A DNA stretch of 64,000 nt from Virgibacillus dokdonensis (GCF_900166595.1 NZ_LT745762.1:213129-277128); one strand, 5' to 3'; counted from the stretch's first letter, positions 52,678 through 62,230 are shown. Numbers and translations are program-made. Notes: generated from the letters alone by a model not told the origin.

Positions 52678-52735
52678 ATTAGAAAAATTTGGATATTTCT
52701 AAGTCTCGCTTATACTCAATCATTCCTTATAGTAC
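52678..52735 (+). repeat. S-type repeat, decayed
   Basis: ATTAGAAAAATTTGGATATT, CTCGCTTATACTCAATCATT, CCTTATAGTAC. Short copy just after guaB. Confidence 0.55.
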
Positions 52736-52741
52736 AAAAAG

Positions 52742-52773
52742 TAGATGTGGGATACATCCCCATCTATTTTTTT
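52742..52773 (+). terminator. guaB terminator
   Basis: Stem TAGATG-GGGA with TCCC-CATCTA, followed by seven T. Confidence 0.88.
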
Positions 52774-52935
52774 ATCTTTTTATATGGTAAAATAACTAAG
52801 TGCACGAAAAAGGTGTACGTTATTTTTCTATGTATGTTTAAAAAAGAGAAAACTACTGATAAAATTAATGGCTAGCAAACGTTTTGGACATACATAGGAA
52901 GGAAAAGGTTAAACTACAGTTGGGGGTACAAGAAA

Positions 52936-54267
52936 GTGAAACATGTTATGAGAAAAAGTTTCTTTATTTTTCTGGCAGCCGTTATAATGGCATTTTCTAT
53001 CGCAATACAGCCATTATCTGCGCAAGCTTCAGAAGTAGATCTTGAAGCAGAATCTGCTATCTTGGTAGATGCAAATACAGGGAAAATTTTATTTGCTAAA
53101 AATGCGGATAAATTGTTTCCTCCAGCTAGTATGACCAAAATGATGACAGAGTACTTAGTATGGGAAGCTGTTGAAAAAGGTCAAATCAGCTGGGATACAA
53201 CAACACAGATTAGCGACTACCCATACAGCATTTCCGCAGATTCAACTTTCTCCGGAATCGGATTAAAGCAAGCGAAGGATTATAAGGTAAAAGATCTTTA
53301 TCATGCAATGGCGATTAATTCGGATAATGCAGCTACCATTGCCCTTGCAGAACTTATTGCCGGTTCAGAAGGAGAATTCGTCAAATTAATGAATAAAAAG
53401 GGAGAAGAGATGGGTCTGCCAGATTTTGAATTTGTCAATTCAACTGGAATTGAAAATGAATCATTAGGGGACAACCATCCAAAAGGGACAGATCCCAATG
53501 GAGTGAACTATCTCTCTGCGAAGTCTGCAGCTTTATTAGCTTACCATCTTATTCATGATTTTCCAAAGGCTTTAGAAATATCAAGCAAGCCGACCGTGAA
53601 ATTTGATGGCAAGGAGCTTCGTAATTTAAATTGGATGCTCCAGCATGATAAAACTAATTTTGAAGAATTTTATTATGAAGGTGTTGACGGTTTAAAAACT
53701 GGTTTCACCGATTTAGCCGGCTATACCTTTACTGGAACTGCAAAAAAGGGAGATCGCCGTTTAATTTCTGTTGTCATGAAAACGAAAAGCGAAGCAAAGC
53801 GTTTTGAGCAAACTGCTAAATTACTAGATTACGGCTTTCAAAAATTTGAGAATACAGAAATTTTCCCTGCCGGGTATCAATTGGAAGATAAATCTAGCAT
53901 TCCGGTTAATAAAGGAAAGAAAGATGATGTAAGCATATCACTTGCTGAATCTGTATCTTTGCCAATCAAACCAGATGAAAAAGATTTGTATAAAATAACG
54001 TATACACTGGATCAAGAAAAGTTAAATAAAGACGGCGAGCTAACAGCACCTATTAAAAAAGGTGAAAAAATAGGGACAGCTCAAATTATGTATAAAGCTG
54101 ATAATGATTATGGGTATATTACCAAGGATAGTAATAGTACAGTAGATGTTGTAACTGACACTAGTGTGGAGAAATCGAATTGGTTTATGTTAACAATAGG
54201 AGCAATAGGTGATTTCTTTGTTGATTTATTTAATACAGTGGTAGACTGGATTAAAGGTTTGTTTTAA
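52936..54267 (+). CDS. dacA: D-alanyl-D-alanine carboxypeptidase DacA (PBP5)
   Basis: Encodes 443 residues. The signal peptide is about 1-31 (cleavage near AQA-SEV). Penicillin-binding motifs are SMTK (Ser65-Lys68), SDN (in NSDNAAT) and KTG (LKTGFT). A C-terminal beta domain and an amphipathic anchor (about 425-443, FFVDLFNTVVDWIKGLF) follow. It trims the terminal D-Ala from peptidoglycan stem peptides. GTG at 52936 is the start, with GGGGG about 10 bases upstream. Order guaB-dacA-pdxS is that of B. subtilis. Confidence 0.96.
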   Translation: MKHVMRKSFFIFLAAVIMAFSIAIQPLSAQASEVDLEAESAILVDANTGKILFAKNADKLFPPASMTKMMTEYLVWEAVEKGQISWDTTTQISDYPYSISADSTFSGIGLKQAKDYKVKDLYHAMAINSDNAATIALAELIAGSEGEFVKLMNKKGEEMGLPDFEFVNSTGIENESLGDNHPKGTDPNGVNYLSAKSAALLAYHLIHDFPKALEISSKPTVKFDGKELRNLNWMLQHDKTNFEEFYYEGVDGLKTGFTDLAGYTFTGTAKKGDRRLISVVMKTKSEAKRFEQTAKLLDYGFQKFENTEIFPAGYQLEDKSSIPVNKGKKDDVSISLAESVSLPIKPDEKDLYKITYTLDQEKLNKDGELTAPIKKGEKIGTAQIMYKADNDYGYITKDSNSTVDVVTDTSVEKSNWFMLTIGAIGDFFVDLFNTVVDWIKGLF

Positions 54268-54341
54268 GCATAGTCAGCATTGTGTATAGTAATACTTTTA
54301 TGAAGAATACGAAATAAGAATGAGATTAGGGGGCGGTTGCT

Positions 54342-55226
54342 TTGTCAAATATAGGTACAGAACGTGTAAAACGAGGTATGGCAGAAATGCAAAAAGGCGG
54401 CGTCATTATGGATGTTGTCAATGCAGAACAAGCTAAAATCGCTGAAGAAGCAGGTGCAGTAGCTGTTATGGCACTTGAACGTGTTCCTTCGGATATTCGA
54501 GCTGCTGGTGGCGTAGCTCGGATGGCAGATCCGACAATTACAGAAGAAGTACTTGGAGCTGTATCCATTCCAGTGATGGCCAAAGCTCGAATTGGACATA
54601 TTACAGAAGCACGTGTTTTAGAAGCGATGGGTGTAGACTATATTGATGAAAGTGAAGTCTTAACTCCTGCCGATGATATTTATCATATTAATAAATCTGA
54701 TTATACGGTACCGTTTGTTTGTGGTTGCCGTAATCTTGGGGAAGCAGCTCGTCGTATAGGCGAAGGCGCTTCGATGCTACGGACAAAAGGAGAGCCTGGT
54801 ACAGGAAATATCGTTGAAGCTGTGCGTCATATGCGCCAAGTACAATCGGAAATTCGCATGGTGTCTGCTATGTCCCGTGATGAAGTTATGACATATGCGA
54901 AAGAGATTGGTGCGCCATTTGAATTATTATTGCAGATTCGTGAAGAGGGTCGCTTGCCTGTAGTTAATTTTGCAGCAGGTGGTATTGCTACGCCAAGCGA
55001 TGCAGCACTAATGATGGAATTAGGAGCTGATGGTGTATTTGTTGGTTCTGGTATATTTAAATCAGCAAATCCGGCTAAATTCGCCAAAGCTATCGTGGAA
55101 GCAACGACACATTATCAAGACTATAAACTAATTGCAGAACTTTCCAAAGATCTTGGCGATGCGATGAAAGGGCTAGATATGGCTACAATTGAAGCTCATG
55201 ACCGAATGCAAGATCGTAGCGAGTAA
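54342..55226 (+). CDS. pdxS: Pyridoxal 5'-phosphate synthase subunit PdxS
   Basis: Encodes 294 residues from a TTG start ([20 protein letters not shown]) behind TTAGGGGGCGG. TIM-barrel signatures [32 protein letters not shown] (with the lysine that binds substrate) and the phosphate loop [20 protein letters not shown] are intact. It makes PLP from ribose 5-phosphate, glyceraldehyde 3-phosphate and ammonia supplied by PdxT. 17 bp before pdxT, so one operon. Confidence 0.98.
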   Translation: MSNIGTERVKRGMAEMQKGGVIMDVVNAEQAKIAEEAGAVAVMALERVPSDIRAAGGVARMADPTITEEVLGAVSIPVMAKARIGHITEARVLEAMGVDYIDESEVLTPADDIYHINKSDYTVPFVCGCRNLGEAARRIGEGASMLRTKGEPGTGNIVEAVRHMRQVQSEIRMVSAMSRDEVMTYAKEIGAPFELLLQIREEGRLPVVNFAAGGIATPSDAALMMELGADGVFVGSGIFKSANPAKFAKAIVEATTHYQDYKLIAELSKDLGDAMKGLDMATIEAHDRMQDRSE

Positions 55227-55243
55227 GAAAGAAGGCATGTTTT

Positions 55244-55822
55244 ATGACAACAATTGGAGTCCTCGCACTACAGGGGGCGGTACGCGAACATATCCGTGCC
55301 ATTCATGCATGTGGGGCTAATGCTGTAGAAATAAAAAGAAAAGAACAGCTAGAAGAAATCGATGGGTTAATTTTGCCTGGTGGTGAAAGTACAACTATCA
55401 GACGGTTAATGGATAGTTATGGAATTTTTACAGCGATTCAAAATTTCGCAGACAAAGGTAAACCTATTTTCGGTACTTGTGCTGGCTTAATTATCATGGC
55501 AAAATCGATTGTAGGACAAGCAGAAGGGCATCTAGGTCTGATTGATATGACTGTCGCTAGAAATGCATTTGGACGTCAAGTGGCCAGTTTTGAGGCAGAA
55601 TTGGATGTAGCTGGTATTGCAGAAGGTTTTCGTGCAGTGTTTATCCGCGCTCCATACGTAGTGGAAGTCGGAAAGAATGTTGAAATTCTAGCTACGTATG
55701 ACGAGCATATTGTTGCTGTTCGTCAAGGCCCATTTATTGCTACAGCCTTTCATCCTGAATTAACGGATGACCATAGGTTAATTTCTTACTTTATTCATTT
55801 GACAGCTACCAATAAATCATAA
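55244..55822 (+). CDS. pdxT: PLP synthase glutaminase subunit PdxT
   Basis: Encodes 192 residues of the class I glutamine amidotransferase fold. Nucleophile Cys79 (GTCAGLI), the His-Glu pair in FHPEL (about 168-172) and the PGGEST motif (46-51) complete the active site. It releases ammonia from glutamine for PdxS. Directly downstream of pdxS with AAAGAAGG. Ends the operon before the serS T-box. Confidence 0.98.
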   Translation: MTTIGVLALQGAVREHIRAIHACGANAVEIKRKEQLEEIDGLILPGGESTTIRRLMDSYGIFTAIQNFADKGKPIFGTCAGLIIMAKSIVGQAEGHLGLIDMTVARNAFGRQVASFEAELDVAGIAEGFRAVFIRAPYVVEVGKNVEILATYDEHIVAVRQGPFIATAFHPELTDDHRLISYFIHLTATNKS

Positions 55823-55841
55823 ATTGTTATGTTGGTTGTAG

Positions 55842-55870
55842 TTGATTATATATGAAAAATCGGTTATCAT
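55842..55870 (+). promoter_or_regulatory. serS T-box promoter
   Basis: -35 TTGATT (55842-55847), 17-bp spacer and -10 TATCAT (55865-55870). Confidence 0.7.
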
Positions 55871-55875
55871 AGAAG

Positions 55876-56134
55876 ATAATAAACAAGACAATAACAGTTT
55901 TGACAGGAAATAGTAGTAGTTTGTTTTTCAGTAGAGAGTCGATGGGTGGTGCAAATCGATGTAAAACAACTATGAATCCATCCTTGAGCTGGTTTATCGA
56001 ACGATAGAGTAAATAAACCCGGATATGTGCCGTTATCACGTTTAAGCTGGAAGAGTGTGCTTTGTTGCGTTCTTCAATCAGGGTGGCAACGCGGGTAAAA
56101 CTCCCGTCCCTATTCATAGGGACGGGAGTTTTTT
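55876..56134 (+). ncRNA. T-box leader controlling serS
   Basis: The T-box core AGGGTGGCAACGCGGG is at 56080-56095. It is followed by an intrinsic terminator with a 13-bp perfect stem (56100-56112 with 56117-56129) and T-run. The upstream stem I region (GACAGGAAATAGTAG ...) has a plausible specifier TCC at 55977-55979, a serine codon. Uncharged tRNA-Ser would stabilise the antiterminator and turn serS on. T-boxes of this form are typical for serS in Bacillus. The specifier choice is inferred. Confidence 0.93.
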
Positions 56135-56199
56135 GTATTTAAAGTTTTAGGTGAAAAATGGCTCGTATTGTTAAAACGTGTTTTACACTTATAGAAAGA

Positions 56200-56272
56200 A
56201 AGGGTCTATAGTATAAAACAATTTAGCGCTCTTCTGCCATAAGAAATTGGCGACAAGCTAATTTCTTCTTAA
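56200..56272 (-). repeat. S-type repeat, degenerate, minus orientation
   Basis: Minus strand: AAATTAGCTTGTCGCC, TTCTTATGGC, TTTTATACTATAGACC. Between the T-box terminator and the serS start. Confidence 0.5.
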
Positions 56273-56316
56273 ATAAGGGATCCATTTTAATTTAAATCAT
56301 ATAAGGAGGAACTCAA

Positions 56317-57591
56317 ATGTTAGATTTGAAATTTTTACGTCACCATTTCCAAGAAGTAAAACAAAAATTAGCGCATCGTGGTGAGGACTTATCAGAACTG
56401 GATCATTTTGGCGAGTTAGATGAAAAGCGTCGTCAACTAATTTCCGAGACAGAGCAGTTAAAAGCGAAGCGAAATGAAGTATCGAAACAAATCTCTGTAC
56501 TAAAGCGAGAAAAGCAAGATGCTGAGCCTGCGATTAAAGAAATGAGAGAAGTAGGCGACCAAATTGCTGAGTTGGATAGCGAATTAAAGCAAATTAATGA
56601 ACATTTAGAGCAAATCATGTTGTCTATTCCTAATATTCCTCATGAAAGTGTACCAATTGGTGAAGATGAAGATGATAATGTCGAGGTGCGGTGTTGGGGA
56701 GAGAAGACGCCATTTTCCTATGAACCAAAGCCTCACTGGGATGTAGCAACAGACTTAGACATCGTTGACTTTGAACGAGCTGGCAAAGTGACTGGGAGCA
56801 GGTTTGTCTTTTATAAAGGACTTGGTGCAAGATTAGAGCGTGCATTATGGAACCTGATGTTAGATTTCCATGTGGATGAACATGGCTATGAAGAAATGTT
56901 GCCACCACAAATTGTGAATCGAACTAGTATGACTGGGACAGGGCAATTACCAAAATTTGCAGAAGACGCCTTTAAACTAGAAGAATGGGATTATTATTTA
57001 GCTCCGACTGCAGAAGTGCCAGTAACAAATTATTATCGTGATGATATTTTAAAGATAGATGATTTACCGAAAAAATTTGCTGCATTTAGTAGCTGCTTTC
57101 GTTCTGAAGCAGGATCTGCTGGAAGAGACACAAGAGGTCTGATTCGTCAGCATCAATTTAATAAAGTCGAGCTTGTCCATTTTGTTAAACCTGAAGATTC
57201 CTATGAAACATTGGAAGTGTTAACAAATCATGCAGAGAAAATATTACAGTTATTAGAGCTTCCTTATCGTGTGATGAGTATGTGTACAGGAGATTTAGGC
57301 TTTACAGCAGCTAAGAAGTACGATATCGAAGTATGGATCCCTAGTCAGCATACGTATCGGGAAATTTCTTCTTGCTCTAATTTTGAAGACTTCCAGGCAA
57401 GACGTGCCAATATCCGTTTTCGTAGAGAAGCAAAAGCAAAACCAGAATTTGTGCATACATTAAACGGCTCTGGATTGGCTATTGGTCGAACTGTTGCAGC
57501 TATTTTGGAAAATTACCAGCAAGAGGATGGAACGGTTGTTATTCCAAAAGCATTGCGTCCATATATGGGAGGAAAAAAGGTCATTCAATAA
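56317..57591 (+). CDS. serS: Seryl-tRNA synthetase
   Basis: Encodes 424 residues. The N-terminal coiled coil (about 25-105) grips the long variable arm of tRNA-Ser. The class II catalytic core has motif 2 ([21 protein letters not shown]) and motif 3 ([18 protein letters not shown]). TAAGGAGG precedes the ATG. Controlled by the T-box upstream. A tRNA-Ser gene lies 5 kb downstream. Confidence 0.98.
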   Translation: MLDLKFLRHHFQEVKQKLAHRGEDLSELDHFGELDEKRRQLISETEQLKAKRNEVSKQISVLKREKQDAEPAIKEMREVGDQIAELDSELKQINEHLEQIMLSIPNIPHESVPIGEDEDDNVEVRCWGEKTPFSYEPKPHWDVATDLDIVDFERAGKVTGSRFVFYKGLGARLERALWNLMLDFHVDEHGYEEMLPPQIVNRTSMTGTGQLPKFAEDAFKLEEWDYYLAPTAEVPVTNYYRDDILKIDDLPKKFAAFSSCFRSEAGSAGRDTRGLIRQHQFNKVELVHFVKPEDSYETLEVLTNHAEKILQLLELPYRVMSMCTGDLGFTAAKKYDIEVWIPSQHTYREISSCSNFEDFQARRANIRFRREAKAKPEFVHTLNGSGLAIGRTVAAILENYQQEDGTVVIPKALRPYMGGKKVIQ

Positions 57592-57739
57592 GCCAATTCA
57601 AACATTTACTGTGAGTCAAATGGTAAATAGAAGAGCAAAGTCGCATTTTGGGCTTATTGACGAAGGCTGGAACAACGGTTCATGCATCTTTTTTTTAAAA
57701 GGAACATAGTCTGAAAGATAACAGGAAACATCCGCGGAT

Positions 57740-57786
57740 AAAATTTTTATCGCAATAAAGGCTTGGCGATAGCCCATTTTTTCTAA
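57740..57786 (-). repeat. S-type repeat, 5' half, minus orientation
   Basis: Minus strand TTAGAAAAAATGGGCTATCG, CCAAGCCTTTATTGCGA. Just after serS and before the met promoter. Confidence 0.6.
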
Positions 57787-57794
57787 AAATCTGT

Positions 57795-57823
57795 TTGACA
57801 AGTAAAGGAAACCGTAGTATGAT
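57795..57823 (+). promoter_or_regulatory. Promoter of the met riboswitch transcript
   Basis: Perfect -35 TTGACA (57795-57800), 17-bp spacer and -10 TATGAT (57818-57823). Confidence 0.88.
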
Positions 57824-57861
57824 ATAACACAATATCTTGATCAAAAATAAATATAATATTT

Positions 57862-57970
57862 CTTCTTATTCAGAGAGGTGGAGGGAATTGGCCCTTAGAA
57901 GCCTCGGCAGCGGACTCGTAAGTAGTACTGTGCTAAATCCAACAAGCAAGCATGCTTGAAAAATAAGAAG
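57862..57970 (+). ncRNA. SAM-I (S-box) riboswitch 1
   Basis: The P1 stem CTTCTTATT (57862-57870) with AATAAGAAG (57962-57970) encloses the conserved AGAGAGGTGGAGGGAAT, GGCCC...GAAGCCTCGGCAGCGG, and GTGCTAAATCC blocks of the SAM-I aptamer. The 3' P1 strand can instead pair with CTTCTTATT at 57995-58003, inside the downstream terminator, giving a clear antiterminator switch. Confidence 0.95.
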
Positions 57971-57987
57971 CGGAAACCAATAGATTG

Positions 57988-58026
57988 GAAATCCCTTCTT
58001 ATTTGTATAAGGAGGGATTTCTTTTT
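57988..58026 (+). terminator. Terminator of SAM riboswitch 1
   Basis: Stem GAAATCCC (57988-57995) with GGGATTTC (58014-58021), followed by five T. Formed when SAM is bound. Confidence 0.9.
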
Positions 58027-58103
58027 ACGCAATAGGAAAGGGTGGAATTTTCAGAGTTTATAACTTAAGCAAAACGGTGGTGTTACCGCCAAAAAATAAC
58101 ATA

Positions 58104-58209
58104 CTTCTTATCTAGAGAGGTGGAGGGACTGGCCCATAGAAGCCTCGGCAGCGGACTCATATGAGTACTGTGCCAAATCCAGCAAACAAGTAGTTTGAAA
58201 GATAAGAAG
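58104..58209 (+). ncRNA. SAM-I (S-box) riboswitch 2, in tandem
   Basis: P1 CTTCTTATC (58104-58112) pairs with GATAAGAAG (58201-58209). Core blocks AGAGAGGTGGAGGGACTGG, GAAGCCTCGGCAGCGG and TGTGCCAAATCC match the first copy and the family. The antiterminator pairs ATAAGAAGAGG (58202-58212) with CCTCTTCTTAT (58229-58239). The next gene is metN, 195 bp downstream. Confidence 0.95.
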
Positions 58210-58220
58210 AGGATATGTAT

Positions 58221-58255
58221 AAAAAATACCTCTTCTTATGGAAGGGGTATTTTTT
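58221..58255 (+). terminator. Terminator of SAM riboswitch 2
   Basis: Stem AAAAAATACC (58221-58230) with GGTATTTTTT (58246-58255). The T-run is part of the stem end. Confidence 0.9.
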
Positions 58256-58306
58256 ATACTATAGGAAAGCATAAAAGTTTAAAGGTTTATAGTATAAGAA
58301 CATCTT
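58254..58306 (-). repeat. S-type 3' half, minus orientation
   Basis: Minus strand TCTTATACTATAAACCTTTA and CTTTTATGCTTTCCTATAGT. It overlaps the tail of the second riboswitch terminator. Confidence 0.65.
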
Positions 58307-58338
58307 TGTTATTTTTGGAAAAGCTAGATCCATGGAAT

Positions 58339-58354
58339 TGTTTCACATGGAACA
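58339..58354. promoter_or_regulatory. Candidate degenerate parS site
   Basis: TGTTTCACATGGAACA has two differences from the consensus and lies within a longer palindrome (ATTG...CAAT). It is located in the met leader, on the right arm of the origin. Confidence 0.45.
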
Positions 58355-58403
58355 ATTGCCATACAAAGCGATTTTAAGTGAAAAAGAATGGGGGATTGGT
58401 TCA

Positions 58404-59435
58404 ATGATTATATTTGATCAGGTAACGAAAGTGTATGAAGGAAAAGGTGAATCTGTTAAAGCATTGCACAACGTGGATTTACAGGTAAAAAAAGGAGAAA
58501 TATATGGTGTGATTGGATTTAGTGGTGCAGGAAAAAGCTCGCTCATACGCTGTGTGAATGCTTTAGAACGTCCGTCATCTGGAAGAGTAATCATAGATGG
58601 AAAGGATCTCTTACAATTAACTGCAAAAGAAGTACGTGAAGCAAAACGGAATATCGGTATGATTTTTCAACATTTTAATCTTTTACATTCAAAAACAGTG
58701 TTTACGAATGTAGCGATGCCTCTACTAGTGGCAAAACGTCCTAAAGAGGAAGTGAGAAAAAGAGTATTAGAGTTACTCGCTTTTGTTGGTTTAGAAGATA
58801 AAGCAAACAGTTACCCCGATCAGCTATCTGGAGGGCAAAAACAACGCGTAGGGATAGCTCGTGCTTTAGTTACGAATCCGAAAGTGCTTTTATGTGATGA
58901 GGCAACATCTGCACTTGACCCAGAAACAACAAAATCTATTTTGCAACTGTTAAAACAGGTAAATCAGGCATATGGAGTGACGATTTTAATGATTACGCAT
59001 GAGATGGGTGCCATCAAAGCGATTTGTGATCGGGTTGGTGTTTTAGATCAAGGAAAAATAGTGGAGTCGGGCAGTGTATTTCAAGTATTTTCAAAACCAA
59101 AAACAGCGATTGCTGCTAAGTTTGTACGTTCTGTGATGAATGACCATATACCGGAGTCGATTTATGCGTTACTTCGTGAACAGCGAGAAGACCGGCATAT
59201 ATATCGCATTGTGTTTGTCGGTAATAGTGCAGGCGAGCCTTTATTATCACAAGTTGCTAAAACGTATACCGTAGATGTCAATATACTGTATGGCAGCATT
59301 ACAGAAATACAAGGGATTCCTTTTGGCAATTTAATCGTTCAATTTTCAGGTACAGAGAAGGAGATGAAACGAGCTTTGCTACATATTCATCAACAAAAGG
59401 TTACTGTAAAGGAAGTGTTAGCAGATGTTAGTTGA
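58404..59435 (+). CDS. metN: Methionine ABC transporter ATPase MetN
   Basis: Encodes 343 residues from the ATG at 58404 (MIIFDQVTKVYEG), 8 bases after GGGGGA. The frame is open 24 codons upstream into the parS-like palindrome. Walker A GFSGAGKSS (38-46), the ABC signature LSGGQKQR, Walker B VLLCDEATSALDP and a C-terminal NIL/ACT-like domain (about 265-343), which senses methionine, are present. It energises uptake through MetP with MetQ. Under control of two SAM riboswitches, so expressed when SAM is low. Overlaps metP by 11 bp. Confidence 0.96.
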   Translation: MIIFDQVTKVYEGKGESVKALHNVDLQVKKGEIYGVIGFSGAGKSSLIRCVNALERPSSGRVIIDGKDLLQLTAKEVREAKRNIGMIFQHFNLLHSKTVFTNVAMPLLVAKRPKEEVRKRVLELLAFVGLEDKANSYPDQLSGGQKQRVGIARALVTNPKVLLCDEATSALDPETTKSILQLLKQVNQAYGVTILMITHEMGAIKAICDRVGVLDQGKIVESGSVFQVFSKPKTAIAAKFVRSVMNDHIPESIYALLREQREDRHIYRIVFVGNSAGEPLLSQVAKTYTVDVNILYGSITEIQGIPFGNLIVQFSGTEKEMKRALLHIHQQKVTVKEVLADVS

Positions 59436-60075
59436 TCAAGAACAACTCTTACAAGCTTTATGGGAAACGGTCGTCATGGTCGGCGTATCATTAATTTTCT
59501 CTTTTCTTATCGGACTTGTATTAGGTGTTTTATTAGTCGTATCGAGAAAGGGGCATCTTTGGGAAAATAAAATTATTTTCACTATATTAAACACAGGAAT
59601 AAATATATTTCGTTCTATTCCATTTATTATTTTGATGGTAGCCGTTATTCCATTCACAAGGCTGATTGTTGGAACTTCGATTGGAACAGCTGCTGCAATT
59701 GTACCAATGATATTATTTGCTGGCCCTTATATTGCTAGATTAATAGAAAACTCGTTACTGGAAGTTGACCCAGGGGTTATAGAAGCAGCACAAGCAATGG
59801 GGGCAACGCCATGGCAGATTATGACTCGTTTTCTTTTACCAGAAGCACGAAGTTCGTTATTACTAGGCATAACGATTGCAACAATTGGTTTAGTAGGAGC
59901 TTCTGCAATGGCTGGAGCAGTTGGTGGAGGAGGCCTGGGTGATTTAGCTATTACATATGGCTACCAACGTTTTGACACGGTCGTGATGTTCCTTACTGTA
60001 GGGATCCTTATCATCATGGTACAAGGATTACAGTCCCTCGGAAACTACCTAGCCAGACGAGTGCGACGAAGATAA
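59425..60075 (+). CDS. metP: Methionine ABC transporter permease MetP (MetI)
   Basis: Encodes 216 residues with five membrane helices and the binding-protein-dependent permease loop EAAQAMGATPWQIMTRFLLPEA, which couples to MetN. The C-terminal helix ends in basic residues (ARRVRRR). Start ATG overlaps the end of metN. Named MetP in B. subtilis and MetI in enteric bacteria. Confidence 0.95.
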   Translation: MLVDQEQLLQALWETVVMVGVSLIFSFLIGLVLGVLLVVSRKGHLWENKIIFTILNTGINIFRSIPFIILMVAVIPFTRLIVGTSIGTAAAIVPMILFAGPYIARLIENSLLEVDPGVIEAAQAMGATPWQIMTRFLLPEARSSLLLGITIATIGLVGASAMAGAVGGGGLGDLAITYGYQRFDTVVMFLTVGILIIMVQGLQSLGNYLARRVRRR

Positions 60076-60184
60076 TAAGGTTTACTGGGAACGTGGTAGG
60101 ATATGCTTAGAGGAATACGTAGTAAGAATGAAAACAGGTGGATGAGTAAAAAACGCCTGAAAATATATACGAGGAGAGTTTTTT

Positions 60185-61003
60185 ATGAAAAGATTAGCAG
60201 CTTTATTTTTCCTATTGATTCCATTAATTATTATTAGCGCTTGTTCTAGCAGTGAAGCTAGTTCCACGGTGAAAGTTGGTATTAGCGGTTCTGATACGAC
60301 GATTTGGGATTATGTAGCGGAAAAAGCTAAGGATGAAGGGATAAACGTAGAAATTGTTCGTTTCTCCGATTATGTGCAACCTAATTTGGCTTTAGCAGAA
60401 GGAGAGATTGATGCAAATGCATTCCAAACGGTTTCTTATTTTGATGCGTTTATAAAAGAACATGATTTAGATTTAACACCAATTGCCACGACGGTCATTG
60501 CTCCAATGGGGTTATATTCGGAAAAACATGGTACCACAGAGGACATACCTAAAGGAGGGACGATTGCTTTAGCAAAAGAAGCTACCAATATGGGAAGAGG
60601 TTTATTATTATTACAGGACGCAGGTTTGATTAAATTAGCGGAAGACTTCGATGGCAATGGTGCTTTAGATAAAATCATTGACAACCCAAGAAATCTGCAA
60701 TTTGAATTACTTGTTGCTGGGCAAACGCCAAGAGTCCTTCCTGATGTGGATGCTTCAATTATAAACAATGGAATAGCCGTAGACGCAGGATTAAGTCCAT
60801 TAAAAGATGCTATATATCATGAGGATGAAACAGCTACAGCCTATATTAACATTATTGCTGTTCAGGAAAAGAATAAAGATGACCAAGTATTGACGAAGCT
60901 GGCAGAGATTTACCAAACCGAAGATGTAGCTAAATTTATTGAAAAAGAACGTGACGGAAATTCTATTCCAACTTTTGTGCCATTAAGTGAAATTGGCTAC
61001 TAA
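60185..61003 (+). CDS. metQ: Methionine-binding lipoprotein MetQ
   Basis: Encodes 272 residues. The signal peptide ends in a lipobox (IISAC, Cys20). The NlpA/MetQ fold is shown by VKVGISGSDTTIWDYV, SDYVQPNLALAEGEIDANAFQTVSYFD and DASIINNGIAVDAGL. It captures methionine (L- or D-) outside the membrane for MetNP. 109 bp after metP, with GAGGAG at the right distance. Confidence 0.96.
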   Translation: MKRLAALFFLLIPLIIISACSSSEASSTVKVGISGSDTTIWDYVAEKAKDEGINVEIVRFSDYVQPNLALAEGEIDANAFQTVSYFDAFIKEHDLDLTPIATTVIAPMGLYSEKHGTTEDIPKGGTIALAKEATNMGRGLLLLQDAGLIKLAEDFDGNGALDKIIDNPRNLQFELLVAGQTPRVLPDVDASIINNGIAVDAGLSPLKDAIYHEDETATAYINIIAVQEKNKDDQVLTKLAEIYQTEDVAKFIEKERDGNSIPTFVPLSEIGY

Positions 61004-61024
61004 ATTTAAAATGAGGTGATAATA

Positions 61025-62230
61025 ATGACGTTTACTACAGAAACGACAACGATTTGGAAACAGGAAATAGCAAAAAATATAGCGGCTAATAAGGAAAGAT
61101 ATATTCAGATTAGTCATGATATCCATGCTCATCCTGAAATTGGAAATCAAGAAACATATGCTGCTAAAACATTAACAGATATTTTAGTGGAAAATGGCTT
61201 TGATGTTCAATTGGATGTGGCAGGGCATGCTACTGCGTTTATCGCTAGAAAGAAAAGTGCTTTGGACGGAAGGAGAATTGCGTTTTTAGCGGAATATGAT
61301 GCTTTACCAGAGATCGGTCATGCATGTGGTCATAATATCATTGGTACGTTAAGTGTTGGTGCTGCCATTGGTTTAAGTCAAGTAATCGATGAAGTAGGTG
61401 GTGAAGTAGTAGTCTTTGGAACGCCTGCTGAAGAAGGTGGACCGAATGGCAGTGCAAAAGGCAGCTTTGTTAAAGCTAAAATTACAGAAAGCATTGATGC
61501 AGCCCTTATGCTTCATCCTGGTGCAGATACACGGCTGACAGGTCCTACATTGGCAGTAGATCCGCTCGACTTTGAATTTTTTGGTAAAACTGCTCATGCT
61601 TCTGCGCATCCAGATCAAGGAATTAATGCGTTAGATGGGGTTATTCAATTGTTTAATGGCATCAATGCTTTACGTCAACATGTTTCAAACGATGTACGGA
61701 TACATGGCATTATTACAGATGGCGGTGACGCTCCTAACGTTGTACCTGATTATGCGAAAGCTCGATTTTTCATTCGTGCAAGAACAAGGGAAGGTTTGAA
61801 TCAAGTTACGGAGCGAGTAAAAGCAATTGCAGAGGGTGCTGCTTTAACAACAGGAGCCAAAGTAAAAGTATCTCCATTTCAAAATGAAGTGGATAATTTT
61901 ATTATCAATGAGAGTCTAGATGATATTTTTAAAACGGAAATAGAGCAATTAGGAGAGACAGTACTTGAACGTTATTCGCAAGCTTTAGGTTCGACAGATG
62001 CAGGGAATATAAGCCAAGTAGTTCCAACAATTCATCCGCATATTAAAATTGGCTCGAGTAGTTTAATTGGTCATACTGTTTCGTTTCGAGAAGCTGCCAA
62101 GTCAAAGCAAGCAGATGAAGCATTAATTGTTGGAGCAAAAGCAGTGGCATTTACAGCGCTAAAATTGTTAACGGATGAGACAGCTCTTGACAGGGTAAGG
62201 AAGGAATTTCTTTATAAAACGGAGAAATAA
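61025..62230 (+). CDS. M20-family amidohydrolase (AbgB/YxeP-like)
   Basis: Encodes 401 residues from the ATG at 61025, 6 bases after GAGGTG; a GTG at 61016 lies inside that site. The metal-binding motifs HAHPEIG (about 34-40), AEYDALPEIGHACGHN and PAEEGG are intact, and the lid domain carries GKTAHASAHPDQG. M20D enzymes deacylate N-acyl amino acids or cleave p-aminobenzoyl-glutamate-type amides. Only 21 bp after metQ, so it may process an N-acylated sulfur amino acid imported by MetNPQ. That is inference; substrate unknown. Confidence 0.88.
   Translation: MTFTTETTTIWKQEIAKNIAANKERYIQISHDIHAHPEIGNQETYAAKTLTDILVENGFDVQLDVAGHATAFIARKKSALDGRRIAFLAEYDALPEIGHACGHNIIGTLSVGAAIGLSQVIDEVGGEVVVFGTPAEEGGPNGSAKGSFVKAKITESIDAALMLHPGADTRLTGPTLAVDPLDFEFFGKTAHASAHPDQGINALDGVIQLFNGINALRQHVSNDVRIHGIITDGGDAPNVVPDYAKARFFIRARTREGLNQVTERVKAIAEGAALTTGAKVKVSPFQNEVDNFIINESLDDIFKTEIEQLGETVLERYSQALGSTDAGNISQVVPTIHPHIKIGSSSLIGHTVSFREAAKSKQADEALIVGAKAVAFTALKLLTDETALDRVRKEFLYKTEK

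Noticed and set aside
55827..56117. 96-codon minus-strand frame upstream of serS
   Set aside because: It is the antisense of the serS T-box leader and terminator.
58195..58377. 60-codon frame before metN
   Set aside because: It covers the second riboswitch terminator and an S repeat; metN has a clear start further on.
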